Source: Arthrobacter endolithicus
Lineage (GTDB): Bacteria > Actinomycetota > Actinomycetes > Actinomycetales > Micrococcaceae
DNA length: 64,000 nt
Direction: 5' to 3'
Assembly (NCBI RefSeq): GCF_026627425.1
Contig: NZ_JAPNLH010000011.1
Span: 1-64,000, forward strand
Shown here: positions 8,972 to 18,374 of the stretch, one piece after another
Position numbering within the stretch: the stretch's first letter is position 1
How the letters are laid out: each line of letters opens with the position of its first letter
Made by a program: the position numbers and the translations under genes
Notes under the pieces: generated by a model
The model's input: the letters and a program-made list of their open reading frames with translations, nothing else
Told to the model about the DNA's origin: nothing
Database searches by the model: none

Positions 8972-10690
8972 CTACTGCGCGAGCTTGATCTGGTTGAAAA
9001 CCTCATTCAGGACGGGGCTTACGGGGTAGCTTGCCACCCGGTTGGACAACGCCACCGCGGAGATGGGGAAGGCGATGGGAACCGCAGGGACCGTCTGCAC
9101 AATCTGGGTGTTGATGGACTGGTAGGCCGCATTGCGGTCCGGTCCATTCGGGAGTGAGCGCGCGCGGTCAATCTTGCTGATCAGCTGCGGATCGTTGGAA
9201 CCAAACTCGCCGTTGGCGGTCCCGAAGAGCGGGCCGACAAAATTGTCCGGGTCCGCGTAACTGCCGTTCCAACCCATTAACGCCAGCGCGTGGTCGCCGG
9301 CGCTGGTGACCTTGCCCAGGTAGTCGTCGGACCAATCGACGGGCACCGGCTTGATGTTAAAGCCGACGGCGGTCAGCTCGCGTCCGATCTCGGCGTACAC
9401 CTTTGCGGGGGCGGGAAGGTAGGTCCGGGTCACATTTGTCGGGTAGTAGAACCTGATTTCCTCGCCGCGGTAGCTGGATTCGGCGAGCAGCTTGCGCGCC
9501 TTGTCCTGGTCAAAGCTGTAGCCTGCCGCTGAATTGTTAAAGCCGCTCAGCTTCGGCGGGATGAACTGCGCGGTGGCCTGCGTGCCGTCGATGAAAAACT
9601 GCTTAATTAACGTTTCCTTGTCTATTGCCGTGGCAACAGCCTGCCGGACCTTCAGATCCGCCATCACCGGCACGACCTGATTAATCGCCAAGTACATCAC
9701 TGAAAAGGGGTCACGTTGCAGGATCTGCTTGCCGCTCTTGACCAGTGGATCAAAATCACCGGGCGTGACGGGGTCATAGCCGTCGAGCCTGCCGTCTTCC
9801 AGGGCCTGCAGGCGGGCCTGCGGCTGGACGTACGTGATGAAGTGCAGCAGCCCGATCTGCCCCTTGGTGCCCCAGTAATTCTTATTGGCGCTCAGGGTGA
9901 CCGTCCCGCCGTCCCAGGAGGTGAATATGAACGGGCCGGTCCCCACCGGATGCCGGCCATACGCGGAGATATTGTGCCCGGCCACGGTGCGGGTCAGGTT
10001 GTCTGCGCCCATCGAGGAAAGCGCTGCTGGGGAGGAGATGGCAAAGGAAGGCAGTGTCATGGCCTGGAGGAAGCCGGTCAAATTGCCGGTCAGGTCAATC
10101 CTGACCTCCGAGGTGCTCGTGGCGGTGCAGCTCTTAAAGAGGGAATTCTTCGCATCGTCCGAGTACGCCTTGAAGACCTGTTTGAAAGTGGTGGAATTGC
10201 CGTCCCCCCGGGCCGCTGGCGGCAGCGTAAACCAGCGGTTGAAGTTGGTGCAGACCGCGGCGGCATCAAACGGTGTGCCATCCTGGAACGAAACGTTCTG
10301 CCGAAGTTTAAAGGAATACGCCAGTCCATTCTGAAGCTCTTGCCAGCTGGTCGCGAGACTGGGAGCGGGCGCGCCGGTGGTGGCATCAACCGTAACGAGT
10401 CCTTCCAAGACCTGGCGCGAGACGCGGAAGGACTCGGCATCCGATTCCAGCGCGGGGTCCAACCCCAACGGCACGGACCCGGTGCCAAAATTGAAGGTCG
10501 CCGTTGCGCCCGGCGTGCTGGCGGAGGGAGCCGGTGCCGGCTGGGCAGTGCAGGACGAGAGCGAGAGGCCGAGAGCCAGCAGGCCGACCATGGCTTTGAA
10601 CGCGGTTTTTTTGAATCCTGCGGTTTTGAACACTGACTTCCTCGACGCAGCAGTTTCAAACGACGTCCGCGAACGGGCATTCCCACGCAC
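8972..10690 (-). CDS. ABC transporter substrate-binding lipoprotein (peptide/SBP family 5)
   Basis: This is the extracytoplasmic solute-binding component of an oligopeptide/dipeptide-type ABC importer. The N-terminus is basic, followed by a hydrophobic stretch and the lipobox LSLSSC, so the mature protein should be lipid-anchored at that Cys. The SBP_bac_5 domain follows, with LDPALESDAESFRVSRQVLE and FKLRQNVSFQDGTPFDAAAV typical of the family. The frame is open upstream to 10948, but GTG 10690, behind AGGAAG, is the better start and gives 572 residues. No permease or ATPase genes are adjacent, so the partners must be encoded elsewhere. Confidence 0.85.
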   Translation of the reverse strand: MRGNARSRTSFETAASRKSVFKTAGFKKTAFKAMVGLLALGLSLSSCTAQPAPAPSASTPGATATFNFGTGSVPLGLDPALESDAESFRVSRQVLEGLVTVDATTGAPAPSLATSWQELQNGLAYSFKLRQNVSFQDGTPFDAAAVCTNFNRWFTLPPAARGDGNSTTFKQVFKAYSDDAKNSLFKSCTATSTSEVRIDLTGNLTGFLQAMTLPSFAISSPAALSSMGADNLTRTVAGHNISAYGRHPVGTGPFIFTSWDGGTVTLSANKNYWGTKGQIGLLHFITYVQPQARLQALEDGRLDGYDPVTPGDFDPLVKSGKQILQRDPFSVMYLAINQVVPVMADLKVRQAVATAIDKETLIKQFFIDGTQATAQFIPPKLSGFNNSAAGYSFDQDKARKLLAESSYRGEEIRFYYPTNVTRTYLPAPAKVYAEIGRELTAVGFNIKPVPVDWSDDYLGKVTSAGDHALALMGWNGSYADPDNFVGPLFGTANGEFGSNDPQLISKIDRARSLPNGPDRNAAYQSINTQIVQTVPAVPIAFPISAVALSNRVASYPVSPVLNEVFNQIKLAQ

Positions 10691-11106
10691 TACGGACACC
10701 ACTTCCTGACCTAATCTTGGCACGATTTTGGCGTTGCTCTGCAGCAACGGTGCGGAGCCATTTTCCGCGGAACTGCCAATTCTAGTAGATGCCCGCACAA
10801 GCTGGCTGAAGGGGGAAGCCCGGAATGCACGAGTGGGCGCCGGGACAGTGAAGCCCCGACGCCCACCCTTTCCCCTGCCGGTCCTGAGCAACCGGTGGGA
10901 GCATTTATAAGGGGATCCGATGCCTCGGTGTGATGTGCTGCCCCTCACTAGTCATTCGTATCACACCGGAAACCGGATGGGTTCCCATCAAATGACATGG
11001 CACGTCAGGTCGGTCTGTTTCTGCTGCTGAGGGGGAGTCGGCGGGACGGCCACTGATGCACCCAATCCAGTGCCGCCGTCGGGCGTCTCGTGTGCCATGT
11101 TGCTGT
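10691..11106. other. Upstream region of the substrate-binding protein gene
   Basis: No gene is supported here, although the lipoprotein reading frame stays open to 10948. GGTGTGAT at 10929-10936 is mirrored by ATCACACC at 10970-10977, a spaced inverted repeat that could be an operator. The rest is unremarkable GC-rich sequence up to the tRNA-Leu 3' end. Confidence 0.4.
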
Positions 11107-11187
11107 GCGCAAGACGGGACTTGAACCCGCACACCCGAAGGTACAGGATCCTAAATCCTGCGTGTCTGCCAATTTCACCACTCGCGC
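11107..11187 (-). tRNA. tRNA-Leu (anticodon TAG)
   Basis: Read on the minus strand, the acceptor stem GCGCGAG pairs with CTTGCGC (one G-U). The D-arm TGGTGAAATTGGCAGACACG has the leucine-type GG loop. The anticodon stem CAGGA/TCCTG encloses TTTAGGA with anticodon TAG, and the variable arm TACCTTCGGGTG and T-arm GGGTTCAAGTCCC are present. The 81-nt length suits a class II tRNA. CCA is not encoded. Confidence 0.96.
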
Positions 11188-11264
11188 CTGCCGCCCGGCG
11201 TCCCTGAGACGGGCGCCGAAATACAGCCTTTATCTTACAGGTTCCGCAGGTGGTGCTCCGGCCG

Positions 11265-11792
11265 CTAGTCCAGACCCAGATCCCGCCGCAGCTTGGCGAC
11301 ATGGCCGGTGGCGCGGACGTTGTACTGCGCCAGGCTCACCGTGCCCTCGCCATCGAGCACGATGGTCGACCGGATCAGGCCCTCATAGGTCTTCCCGTAA
11401 TTCTTCTTTTCACCCCAGGCGCCATAGGCGTGCGCCACGGCGTGATCTACATCGGAGAGCAACGGGAAGTTCAGCTTTTCCGTTTCGGCGAACTTCGCCA
11501 GCTTCGGTTCTGGGTCCGGTGAAATTCCCAGCACGTCGTACCCGGCGGACTTCAGGGAATTCAGGTGATCGCGGAAGTCACACGCCTGCGTGGTACAGCC
11601 AGGGGTGGAGGCCGCCGGGTAGAAGTACATGACCGTCTTGCGTCCGCGGAAGTCAGCCAGAGAGACCTTTCTCCCTGCGGAATCATGCAGGGTGAATTCC
11701 GGTCCCACGTCACCCACGGCAAGCCGTCCGCCCGCTGCCTTGTCCTTATCTGCCGTGTCCATGCCTGCCTTTTCCATGCCTGCCTCTTCCAT
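11265..11792 (-). CDS. bcp: Thioredoxin-dependent peroxiredoxin, BCP/PrxQ type
   Basis: This cytoplasmic thiol peroxidase reduces H2O2 and organic peroxides using thioredoxin. The AhpC/TSA fold is visible: VGDVGPEFTLHDSAGRKVSL, then VMYFYPAASTPGCTTQACDF with the peroxidatic Cys in TPGCTTQ and the resolving Cys five residues later, the atypical two-Cys BCP arrangement, then VLGISPDPEPKLAKF. ATG 11792, behind CAGGGAA, gives 175 residues; in-frame ATGs at 11774 and 11759 are equally spaced alternatives because the start region (MEEAGMEKAGMDTAD) is itself a small repeat. Confidence 0.92.
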   Translation of the reverse strand: MEEAGMEKAGMDTADKDKAAGGRLAVGDVGPEFTLHDSAGRKVSLADFRGRKTVMYFYPAASTPGCTTQACDFRDHLNSLKSAGYDVLGISPDPEPKLAKFAETEKLNFPLLSDVDHAVAHAYGAWGEKKNYGKTYEGLIRSTIVLDGEGTVSLAQYNVRATGHVAKLRRDLGLD

Positions 11793-11955
11793 ACTTTCCC
11801 TGCCTGGTTTGGGGTGATGCCGGGGATTTATCTGTCGCCGCACTTCGTTAGTCCCAGCGTAGCGGGGGGCACCGACAATCTCCCTGGACAGCCCGCTCCG
11901 GTACAACACGAGGGGTCAGCGAGGACTATGATATTGCGGGTCTATACTGAGTTGC

Positions 11956-12432
11956 ATGCCCGACATGGATCAATGGCCCAGCAGCCGCTTACTCTCAACC
12001 GCAGCACGCCTAGTTGAACACGTGTGGAATGAGCGCTTGGCGAGTATCGGTATGACCCACGCCGGCATTATCGCTCTCGATGTCCTGGCAGCCAACGGTC
12101 CTATGACGCAGGCGCAGCTGGCGTCAATTGTGCGAGTGCAGGCTCAGACCATGGGTAAGACGCTTTCCCGGCTGGAAAGTCACGGACACGTCCATCGTGC
12201 CCGCAGCACCAATGACCGCCGCAGCCATCTGGTATCCCTCTCGGATGAGGGCCGGGGCCTGCTGGATACAGCCCATCAGATGGAGACAGGACTGCTGGAA
12301 ACCGACGGGATGGACCAGAGTGAACTGCGGTCGGCCCTGAAGTCAATCATCCGCTCGGTGAGCAGCACGGCGCAAAACCTGCGCGAAATGGAAAGCCGGC
12401 CGACCCTAGCCGCCTCGACGGCTGGTAACTGA
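11956..12432 (+). CDS. MarR-family transcriptional regulator
   Basis: This 158-residue winged-helix regulator has an N-terminal dimerisation helix, the helix-turn-helix around MTQAQLASIVRVQAQTMGKT (residues 55-74), and the wing with NDRRSHLVSLSDEG. The family binds palindromes near its own promoter and responds to small phenolic or oxidant signals; the ligand is unknown here. It is divergent from the peroxiredoxin gene with about 160 bases between the two starts, so shared or oxidant-linked control is possible but not shown. Confidence 0.88.
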   Translation: MPDMDQWPSSRLLSTAARLVEHVWNERLASIGMTHAGIIALDVLAANGPMTQAQLASIVRVQAQTMGKTLSRLESHGHVHRARSTNDRRSHLVSLSDEGRGLLDTAHQMETGLLETDGMDQSELRSALKSIIRSVSSTAQNLREMESRPTLAASTAGN

Positions 12433-12565
12433 CCGACTTACGGGGTTTGGGGTCTGCTCACCAACGGTTTACTTCATCCGGGTACCGTGGAGCCAGGTCA
12501 ACCAGGCAGCAGATGACCATACATACTGATGGGCATGGCATGGCCCGGTGTGGCACAGTTTGAGC

Positions 12566-13687
12566 ATGAGTTCGTCGTCGCCAAATCCGTCGTCCCCACA
12601 CCCGTCGCCCCAACACCCGACGCCGCCACACCCGACGCCGCCACCTGAGACGCACAGCAGGCCCTTCTTCCACGCTGTTCTGCGGCTGGGAAGCGCCGTA
12701 TACCGGCTGCGGGTCCGACAGGCCAAGCGCTGGAAGTTCGTTGAGCAGCTGGTGGCCTATTCCGGATATGGGACACAGACCCGGGTTAGGGTGCTCGGTC
12801 GGGTCCTGCTGGCCAGTAATCACGGCCCCGGCAACGGGACAGACCGAGCGGTCAAGACCGTCGTCGGAAACGTCCGTGGGTGGCGTGCCTTCACGAGCGT
12901 CCCCGTGCAGAACCGGGAAGTCGAGATTGAACTCGGCGGGGAATTTCACCGCGTGCGTGCTGATCGCGGTGGCCTGATAGACACTAATGTTCCGGTCCGC
13001 CTACCCCCTGGCTGGCATACCGCAGTGTTCCGGGCGGCAGGAATGAGCCCCGTGGAAGCGCCGATCTTCGTCATTGCCGCGGACACCCGGTTTGGAATCG
13101 TGTCGGACATAGATGACACCGTCATGGTCACCGCGTTGCCGCGGCCCTTCCTCGCCCTGTGGAACACCTTCGTCGTCAGCGAACACGCACGCACTCCGAC
13201 ACCGGGGATGGCGGTGCTGATGGACAGGCTCGCCGTCGAGTATCCGGATGCGCCGGTCATCTATCTCTCCACCGGTCCGTGGAATGCCGCTCCTACCCTG
13301 GCCCGTTTCCTGGCCCGGAATATGTATCCAGCAGGGGCGCTGCTGTTGACGGACTGGGGCCTGACTCAAGAGCGGTGGTTCCGCAGCGGCAGGGAACACA
13401 AAAGAAGGAATCTCGAACTCCTTGCCGAGGAATTCCCGGGGATCCGCTGGTTACTCATCGGTGACAACGGCCAGCATGATGAGGAAATCTACGCAGAGTT
13501 CTCCCGGCGGCACCCGGATCTCACGGCTGCTGTGGCAATCCGGCAGCTTTCGGTGGGCGAGTCTGTTCTCTCCGGGGGACGGTCCACGGATGGTCAACAG
13601 GATCAGCCTGCACCGTCCACGGACTGGGTCTACGCCCCGGACGGCGCCGGAATGGCGAAACAACTTCACCAAATACGCATCTTGTGA
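12566..13687 (+). CDS. App1-type phosphatase domain protein (DUF2183)
   Basis: This 373-residue protein begins with a Pro/Ser-rich low-complexity segment (residues 1-30) containing an imperfect CCGACGCCGCCACAC repeat. The C-terminal half (about 165-320) carries the App1 catalytic motif SDIDDTVMVT, a DxDxT signature as in HAD-type phosphatases, and the YLSTGPWN and LIGDNGQHDEEIY segments conserved in the family. Fungal App1 is a phosphatidate phosphatase; the bacterial role is not established. The start is taken at ATG 12566; a GTG six codons upstream (12548) is possible, and neither has a clear ribosome binding site. Confidence 0.85.
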   Translation: MSSSSPNPSSPHPSPQHPTPPHPTPPPETHSRPFFHAVLRLGSAVYRLRVRQAKRWKFVEQLVAYSGYGTQTRVRVLGRVLLASNHGPGNGTDRAVKTVVGNVRGWRAFTSVPVQNREVEIELGGEFHRVRADRGGLIDTNVPVRLPPGWHTAVFRAAGMSPVEAPIFVIAADTRFGIVSDIDDTVMVTALPRPFLALWNTFVVSEHARTPTPGMAVLMDRLAVEYPDAPVIYLSTGPWNAAPTLARFLARNMYPAGALLLTDWGLTQERWFRSGREHKRRNLELLAEEFPGIRWLLIGDNGQHDEEIYAEFSRRHPDLTAAVAIRQLSVGESVLSGGRSTDGQQDQPAPSTDWVYAPDGAGMAKQLHQIRIL

Positions 13688-14017
13688 CTGCGTCCGACGT
13701 GAGCAATCCGACGACGGCAGAACCCGGGGAGGAACGCTCGCTGGCTAGGCGGCCCCGCGTTCCACGGTCGGGGTCTGGGCACGGACGCGGTGCGGACATG
13801 CTCGCCGAGGAACTCACCGACTGACGCTAACAGAGAAAGAAAAACGGCCGCCGAACGAACGATTAATTCGAAAAACGGTTTCCGTACGCCTCCATTCGTG
13901 GTAAACCGAAGTGCGGGATGGTGTTCACCTGTCGGAACTCCGGGCCGCCTGCCTGGCACGTTCACAGCGTCGTGAGCCCACCCTCTCCAGCAAAGCCTTT
14001 TACGGAGGAAATGTACG
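13688..14017. other. Intergenic region upstream of the NCS1 permease
   Basis: No gene is supported in these 330 bases. The segment 13840-13900 is less GC-rich and contains GATTAATTCGAAAAACGG, a plausible promoter area for the permease. A strong GGAGGAA ribosome binding site sits at 14003-14009. Nothing else is recognised. Confidence 0.4.
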
Positions 14018-15472
14018 ATGAGCGCAACGACGGAAGCAGGGCGCGGTCGGGGCCTGGAAGTGCGGTCCATCGACTACGTCCCGTTGAACGAGCGGCACGG
14101 CAAAGTCTCCCACATCGGTCCGTTGTGGTTTATGAGCAACGCTCAGATCGCCACGCTGGCGGTAGGTTTGATCAGCATCACCACGGGCGGGAACCTGATC
14201 TGGTCTTTGATCGCGATCGTTATCGGAATTCTCATCGGCACACTTTTCATGGCCGCCCACTCCTCCCAGGGCCCCCAGCTCGGGCTACCGCAGATGATCC
14301 AGTCCCGTCCGCAATTCGGCTATATCGGCGCTCTGCTCGTCTGGTTTTTTGCGTTTCTGCAATACGCGGGCTTCAACATCTTTAATACCATTCTGGCTGG
14401 CCAGGCCTTCGCGGGGTCAGTGTCGATCGGCTCGCCCAATCTCTGGTTCTGGGTCGTGACGCTTGTCGCTGTCGTCGTCGCGTTGTTCGGTTATGACCTC
14501 ATCCACGCGTTCGAGCGTTACCTCACATATCTCACGATCGCGATGCTGGCGCTGCTCTCGGTGGCTGCGTTGAGTAAGCTTTCCGTGCCGGCCGGGGCAT
14601 ACGACCTGGCCGGCTTTCATCTGGTGCCGTTCCTGGGACAGCTGGGGGTTGCCGCGGGGTACCAGATTTCCTGGGCCATCTACGTCTCTGACTACTCCCG
14701 TTACCTGCCGCCGGGAAAGGGCCGGGGCACGTTCCGGTGGACGTTCTGGGGCAGCGCACTGGGTGGCATTTGGGTGATGTTCCTCGGGGCGTACATTGCC
14801 GCCGCAGCCGGTGATGGCTTCGAAACCATCGGCTCGATCAAATCCACAGCGGACGCGCTCTTCGGCGGGTTCGGCGCGATCGCCTTATTCATCGCGGCCT
14901 TGGGGCTGGTGTCGGTCACTGCTCTGAACATGTATGGCGGTTCCCTGACCCTGATCTCCTCCATCGATAGCCTCCGGCGCATCCGGCCCACCCTGACGCT
15001 GCGGGTTATCACTATCTCGATCACGGCAGTCATTTCGCTGGTGTTGGCGAACTTGGCGTCCGCGGATTTCCTGGCCAACTTCAACGACTTCCTGCTGTTG
15101 GTCCTGTACTTCTTCATCCCGTGGACGGCCGTCAACCTCACCGACTACTTCGTCGTGCGCAAGGGCCACTACGCGATCGCGGAAATCTTCAAGCCCGACG
15201 GCATCTACGGCCGGTGGGGCTGGCCCGGCATCGTGGCGTACCTGGTCGGATTCGTGCTGATGGTTCCCTTCTTCTCCGCAGGGAAGCTCTTCGTCGGATT
15301 CGCGGCCCAGGCCATGGATGGGGCGGACATATCCTTGTTCATCGGATTGCCGGTCGCCGCGGTGCTCTATTGGCTGCTGACCCGCCGCATTGATGTGGCT
15401 GCCGAAACCAGACTTGCTCAAGCGCAGGCTGCAGAGCTGGAATCGGCAGCCCGGGATCACATCCTGCCCTAG
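14018..15472 (+). CDS. NCS1-family nucleobase/cytosine permease
   Basis: This 484-residue integral membrane symporter is of the purine/cytosine permease branch (CodB/Fcy2-like). The soluble N-terminus ends with IDYVPLNERHG, followed by about twelve hydrophobic segments. Family landmarks are GPLWFMSNAQ in helix 1, LGLPQMIQSRPQFGYIG, ISWAIYVSDYSRYLP (helix 6) and FFIPWTAVNLTDYFVVRKGHY in helix 10. Likely substrates are cytosine, purines or allantoin-like compounds; the exact one cannot be read. ATG 14018 follows GGAGGAAATGTACG. No enzyme gene is adjacent. A strong terminator follows. Confidence 0.9.
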   Translation: MSATTEAGRGRGLEVRSIDYVPLNERHGKVSHIGPLWFMSNAQIATLAVGLISITTGGNLIWSLIAIVIGILIGTLFMAAHSSQGPQLGLPQMIQSRPQFGYIGALLVWFFAFLQYAGFNIFNTILAGQAFAGSVSIGSPNLWFWVVTLVAVVVALFGYDLIHAFERYLTYLTIAMLALLSVAALSKLSVPAGAYDLAGFHLVPFLGQLGVAAGYQISWAIYVSDYSRYLPPGKGRGTFRWTFWGSALGGIWVMFLGAYIAAAAGDGFETIGSIKSTADALFGGFGAIALFIAALGLVSVTALNMYGGSLTLISSIDSLRRIRPTLTLRVITISITAVISLVLANLASADFLANFNDFLLLVLYFFIPWTAVNLTDYFVVRKGHYAIAEIFKPDGIYGRWGWPGIVAYLVGFVLMVPFFSAGKLFVGFAAQAMDGADISLFIGLPVAAVLYWLLTRRIDVAAETRLAQAQAAELESAARDHILP

Positions 15473-15546
15473 TCCTGATTGGCAGCAATTTGCAGCAGCC
15501 GCACAGCAGAGGGTTCTACAAGCGACCGCCTGGGCCGATTATCAGC

Positions 15547-15597
15547 AAAAAAAAGGAGCCCCTGACCGGCGTTTCCGCAGGTCAGAGGCTCCTTTTC
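15547..15597. terminator. Bidirectional rho-independent terminator
   Basis: The 17-base arm AAAAGGAGCCCCTGACC and its near-perfect complement GGTCAGAGGCTCCTTTT enclose a 12-base loop, with an A-tract on the left and a T-tract on the right. It ends the permease transcript from the left and could also stop the convergent tRNA-Lys transcript. Confidence 0.9.
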
Positions 15598-15673
15598 TGG
15601 TGCACCCCTCGGGACTTGAACCCGAAACCCATTGATTAAGAGTCAATTGCTCTGCCAATTGAGCTAGAGGTGC
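15598..15673 (-). tRNA. tRNA-Lys (anticodon CTT)
   Basis: On the minus strand the acceptor GCACCTC pairs with GGGGTGC, followed by discriminator A and an encoded CCA. The D-arm is TAGCTCAATTGGCAGAGCA, the anticodon stem ATTGA/TCAAT encloses CTCTTAA (anticodon CTT), and the T-arm is GGGTTCAAGTCCC. The length is 76 nt. Confidence 0.97.
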
Positions 15674-15908
15674 ATGAGGCAAATTACGCGTACCGGCACG
15701 GAATTTCTTCCATTTCAGCACCCCGCAACGACATGTAACTATACATGGTTTTCCACCGGTGCGAAATCGGCGCTGCGACCGCGTGCCGCAGCATACTTTC
15801 GGCGCGGGGCTCGATGCCGGACGGTGCCTGAAGTTCGCCGCGCAGACCGGCCCTACTCGGGGATGGATAGACGCCGGACCGCTAGGCTGCACCCATAGGA
15901 GGATGACG

Positions 15909-16190
15909 ATGAGCGGTATTGATGACCTGATGGCGCAATCCAATGATCGATGGGCCAGCGCTGCGAGGAAAGCGCAGGGTATAGCCGACAACGGCGTGGG
16001 CGAAGCCCTGAAAACGTACTTCGTGCTTTACTTTCCCGTTGGCGTCGTCGTCCTGATCCCTGTTGGCACGCTTTGCGGGGTTCTGGCCTTCGGCAGCGGC
16101 CTGGACCAGTGGCCGTCCAACCTGTGGTTAGGTTCGTACTTAGCTGCGATAGGTGCCTTGGTTGGCGGGCTGGTTTATAACGCGAAGTAA
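15909..16190 (+). CDS. Small membrane protein, probably the N-terminal half of a split gene
   Basis: The 93-residue product starts at ATG 15909, six bases after AGGAGG; an ATG at 15903 is too close to that site. A soluble N-terminus (GIDDLMAQSNDRWASAARKA) is followed by two hydrophobic segments at about residues 38-58 and 72-90. I do not recognise a named family. The frame ends at VYNAK, directly before a second hydrophobic frame that starts one base out of phase. The two together would make a four-helix protein, so a frameshift near 16180 is likely. Confidence 0.6.
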   Translation: MSGIDDLMAQSNDRWASAARKAQGIADNGVGEALKTYFVLYFPVGVVVLIPVGTLCGVLAFGSGLDQWPSNLWLGSYLAAIGALVGGLVYNAK

Positions 16191-16213
16191 ATCGCCTGGC
16201 ACTGCAACTCATC

Positions 16214-16462
16214 GTGGCTCCGTTTTTTCCGCTCGCCTTCATTCCCCAGGCCGTGCCCGGTCACAGTCCATTCTGGTGGGTCATGGCAATTCTCGTCGCT
16301 GCCCAAATGGGCGCCGGCGTCATAGTCCTGCGGGACTTCCTGCAGACCGGGCGGTTTCTGGCACGCACGGCCGACACGCAATCCGGACCCACAGCAGCGA
16401 CGGGCGAGTGCGGACCGAGCCGCCCGAGGGACGCAACAAACCGACGAAAACCGTCCGGCTGA
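16214..16462 (+). pseudogene. Probable C-terminal half of the split membrane protein
   Basis: GTG 16214 opens an 82-codon frame with two further hydrophobic stretches (VAPFFPLAFIPQAV and FWWVMAILVAAQMGAGVIVL). The frame is already open from 16181, directly after the place where the upstream gene stops. There is no ribosome binding site before the GTG. It is best read as the second half of the preceding gene after a one-base shift. Alternatively it is a separate small membrane protein. Confidence 0.4.
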
Positions 16463-16508
16463 TGGGCAGGGTTGGCGCGCCGTCGGACGGCAGTCATAGA
16501 CTCAGCGT

Positions 16509-18248
16509 ATGAGCGTGGAGACTAATTCAAAGACCCTTCCGGCCGGGCAGGCCGATGGAAAACCAGACATCAAGCCACGGAGCCGGGTAGTGACGGACGG
16601 CATTGCCGCCGCCCCGTCGCGTGGGATGCTTCGTGCCGTAGGCATGGGCGACGACGATTTCGCTAAGCCGCAGATTGGGGTTGCCAGCTCGTGGAATGAA
16701 ATCACCCCCTGCAACCTCTCGCTGAACAGGCTGGCTCAGGGCGCCAAGGAAGGTGTTTTCGCCGGCGGTGGGTTCCCGATGCAGTTCGGAACCATCTCCG
16801 TCTCGGATGGCATCTCCATGGGCCATGAGGGGATGCACTTTTCGCTGGTTTCCCGCGAGGTCATCGCGGATTCAGTGGAAACCGTCATGATGGCCGAGCG
16901 GATTGACGGCTCCGTGCTGCTGGCCGGCTGTGACAAGTCCCTGCCCGGCATGCTGATGGCTGCCGCACGGCTGGACCTTGCCTCCGTCTTTCTGTATGCC
17001 GGCTCCATCATGCCGGGCTTCGTGAAACTGGAGGACGGCCAGGAAAAGGAAGTCACCCTGATCGACGCCTTCGAGGCCGTCGGCGCCTGCGCCGCGGGCA
17101 AGATGAGCGAGGAGGACCTGGGGCGGATTGAACGCGCCATCTGTCCCGGCGAGGGCGCCTGCGGTGGCATGTACACCGCGAACACGATGGCCTGCATCGG
17201 CGAGGCCCTCGGAATGTCCCTGCCCGGCTCGGCCGCCCCGCCCTCTGCCGACCGCCGTCGGGACGTCTTCGCGCACCGCTCGGGCGAGGCCGTCGTGAAC
17301 CTGTTGCGCCTGGGCATCACCGCCCGGGACATCATGACCAAGAAGGCCTTCGAGAACGCCATCGCCGTCACCATGGCCTTCGGCGGTTCCACCAACGCCG
17401 TGCTGCACCTGCTGGCCATTGCCCGCGAGGCCGAGGTGGACCTGACCCTGCATGACTTCAACCGGATCGGCGACAAGGTCCCGCATCTGGGGGACCTGAA
17501 GCCGTTCGGCCGCTACGTCATGTTCGACGTGGACAAGATCGGCGGTGTGCCGGTCATCATGAAGGCACTGCTCGACGCCGGTCTGATCCACGGCGACTGC
17601 CTCACCGTCACGGGCAAAACCGTCGCCGAGAACCTCGCGGAAATTAACCCGCCGGACGTGGACGGGAAGATCCTGCGGGCTCTGGACAACCCGATCCACA
17701 AGACCGGAGGCATCACCATCCTGCACGGCTCGATGGCTCCGGAGGGCGCCGTGGTCAAGAGCGCAGGCTTCGATGCCGATGTCTTTGAAGGGCCGGCCCG
17801 CGTGTTCGAACGCGAGCAGGGTGCGCTGGAGGCGCTGAAGTCCGGGGTGATCAAGGCCGGCGACGTCGTCGTCATCCGTTACGAAGGGCCCAAGGGCGGC
17901 CCGGGCATGCGCGAAATGCTCGCCATCACCGGCGCCATTAAGGGCGCCGGGCTGGGCAAAGACGTTCTGTTGCTCACGGACGGACGTTTCTCCGGCGGGA
18001 CCACCGGTCTGTGCATCGGGCATGTGGCGCCGGAAGCGGTCGACGGCGGTCCGATCGCCTTCGTGCGCGACGGCGACAGCATCCGCGTGGACATCGCCGC
18101 CCGGACGTTCGACCTGTTGGTTGATGACGCGGAGCTGGAGTCACGCAGGATTGGCTGGGAGCCGATCCCCGGGAAGTTTACCAAGGGAGTACTGGCCAAG
18201 TACGCGAAGCTGGTTCATTCGGCGAGCACCGGCGCTTACTGCGGTTGA
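16509..18248 (+). CDS. ilvD: Dihydroxy-acid dehydratase
   Basis: This enzyme converts 2,3-dihydroxyisovalerate and 2,3-dihydroxy-3-methylvalerate into the keto acids of valine and isoleucine synthesis. The 579-residue length is typical of actinobacterial IlvD. The iron-sulfur ligand segments are visible as [11 protein letters not shown] and [14 protein letters not shown], and the C-terminal [19 protein letters not shown] is a family hallmark. The start is ATG 16509. It lies about 340 bases upstream of ilvB, separated by a palindrome, a promoter and an attenuator, so it is probably a separate transcription unit from ilvBNC. Confidence 0.97.
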   Translation: MSVETNSKTLPAGQADGKPDIKPRSRVVTDGIAAAPSRGMLRAVGMGDDDFAKPQIGVASSWNEITPCNLSLNRLAQGAKEGVFAGGGFPMQFGTISVSDGISMGHEGMHFSLVSREVIADSVETVMMAERIDGSVLLAGCDKSLPGMLMAAARLDLASVFLYAGSIMPGFVKLEDGQEKEVTLIDAFEAVGACAAGKMSEEDLGRIERAICPGEGACGGMYTANTMACIGEALGMSLPGSAAPPSADRRRDVFAHRSGEAVVNLLRLGITARDIMTKKAFENAIAVTMAFGGSTNAVLHLLAIAREAEVDLTLHDFNRIGDKVPHLGDLKPFGRYVMFDVDKIGGVPVIMKALLDAGLIHGDCLTVTGKTVAENLAEINPPDVDGKILRALDNPIHKTGGITILHGSMAPEGAVVKSAGFDADVFEGPARVFEREQGALEALKSGVIKAGDVVVIRYEGPKGGPGMREMLAITGAIKGAGLGKDVLLLTDGRFSGGTTGLCIGHVAPEAVDGGPIAFVRDGDSIRVDIAARTFDLLVDDAELESRRIGWEPIPGKFTKGVLAKYAKLVHSASTGAYCG

Positions 18249-18260
18249 CGCCACGGCTCT

Positions 18261-18282
18261 CCATGCGGCCGCGGCCGCATGG
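18261..18282. terminator. Perfect 22-bp palindrome after ilvD
   Basis: CCATGCGGCCG followed immediately by its exact reverse complement forms a 22-bp palindrome, centred 24 bases after the ilvD stop. Flanking ACGGC and GCCGT extend the symmetry with mismatches. There is no T-tract, so it could be a factor-assisted terminator, an RNA-stabilising hairpin or a protein-binding site. Confidence 0.6.
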
Positions 18283-18313
18283 GGGGCCGTCCGAAAGGTG
18301 GATGGAGTGTCCA

Positions 18314-18319
18314 TATAAT
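18314..18319 (+). promoter_or_regulatory. Likely -10 box of the ilvBNC leader promoter
   Basis: TATAAT is an exact consensus -10 hexamer. Transcription would start near 18326, giving a leader RNA of about 265 bases before ilvB that contains the leader peptide, hairpins and terminator. The matching -35 region (around 18291, CCGAAA) is weak. Confidence 0.6.
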
Positions 18320-18374
18320 GAGATGGGGCAGTGCCGGTTTGACAGCGTACAACGGAGAACGGAAAACTACTTAT

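Noticed and set aside
8945-8990. A tRNA D-arm-like sequence on the minus strand just after the substrate-binding protein stop (GTAGCGCAATCGGTCAGAGTGC)
   Set aside because: No matching acceptor, anticodon or T-arm can be paired around it, and part of it lies in the coding end of the lipoprotein gene.
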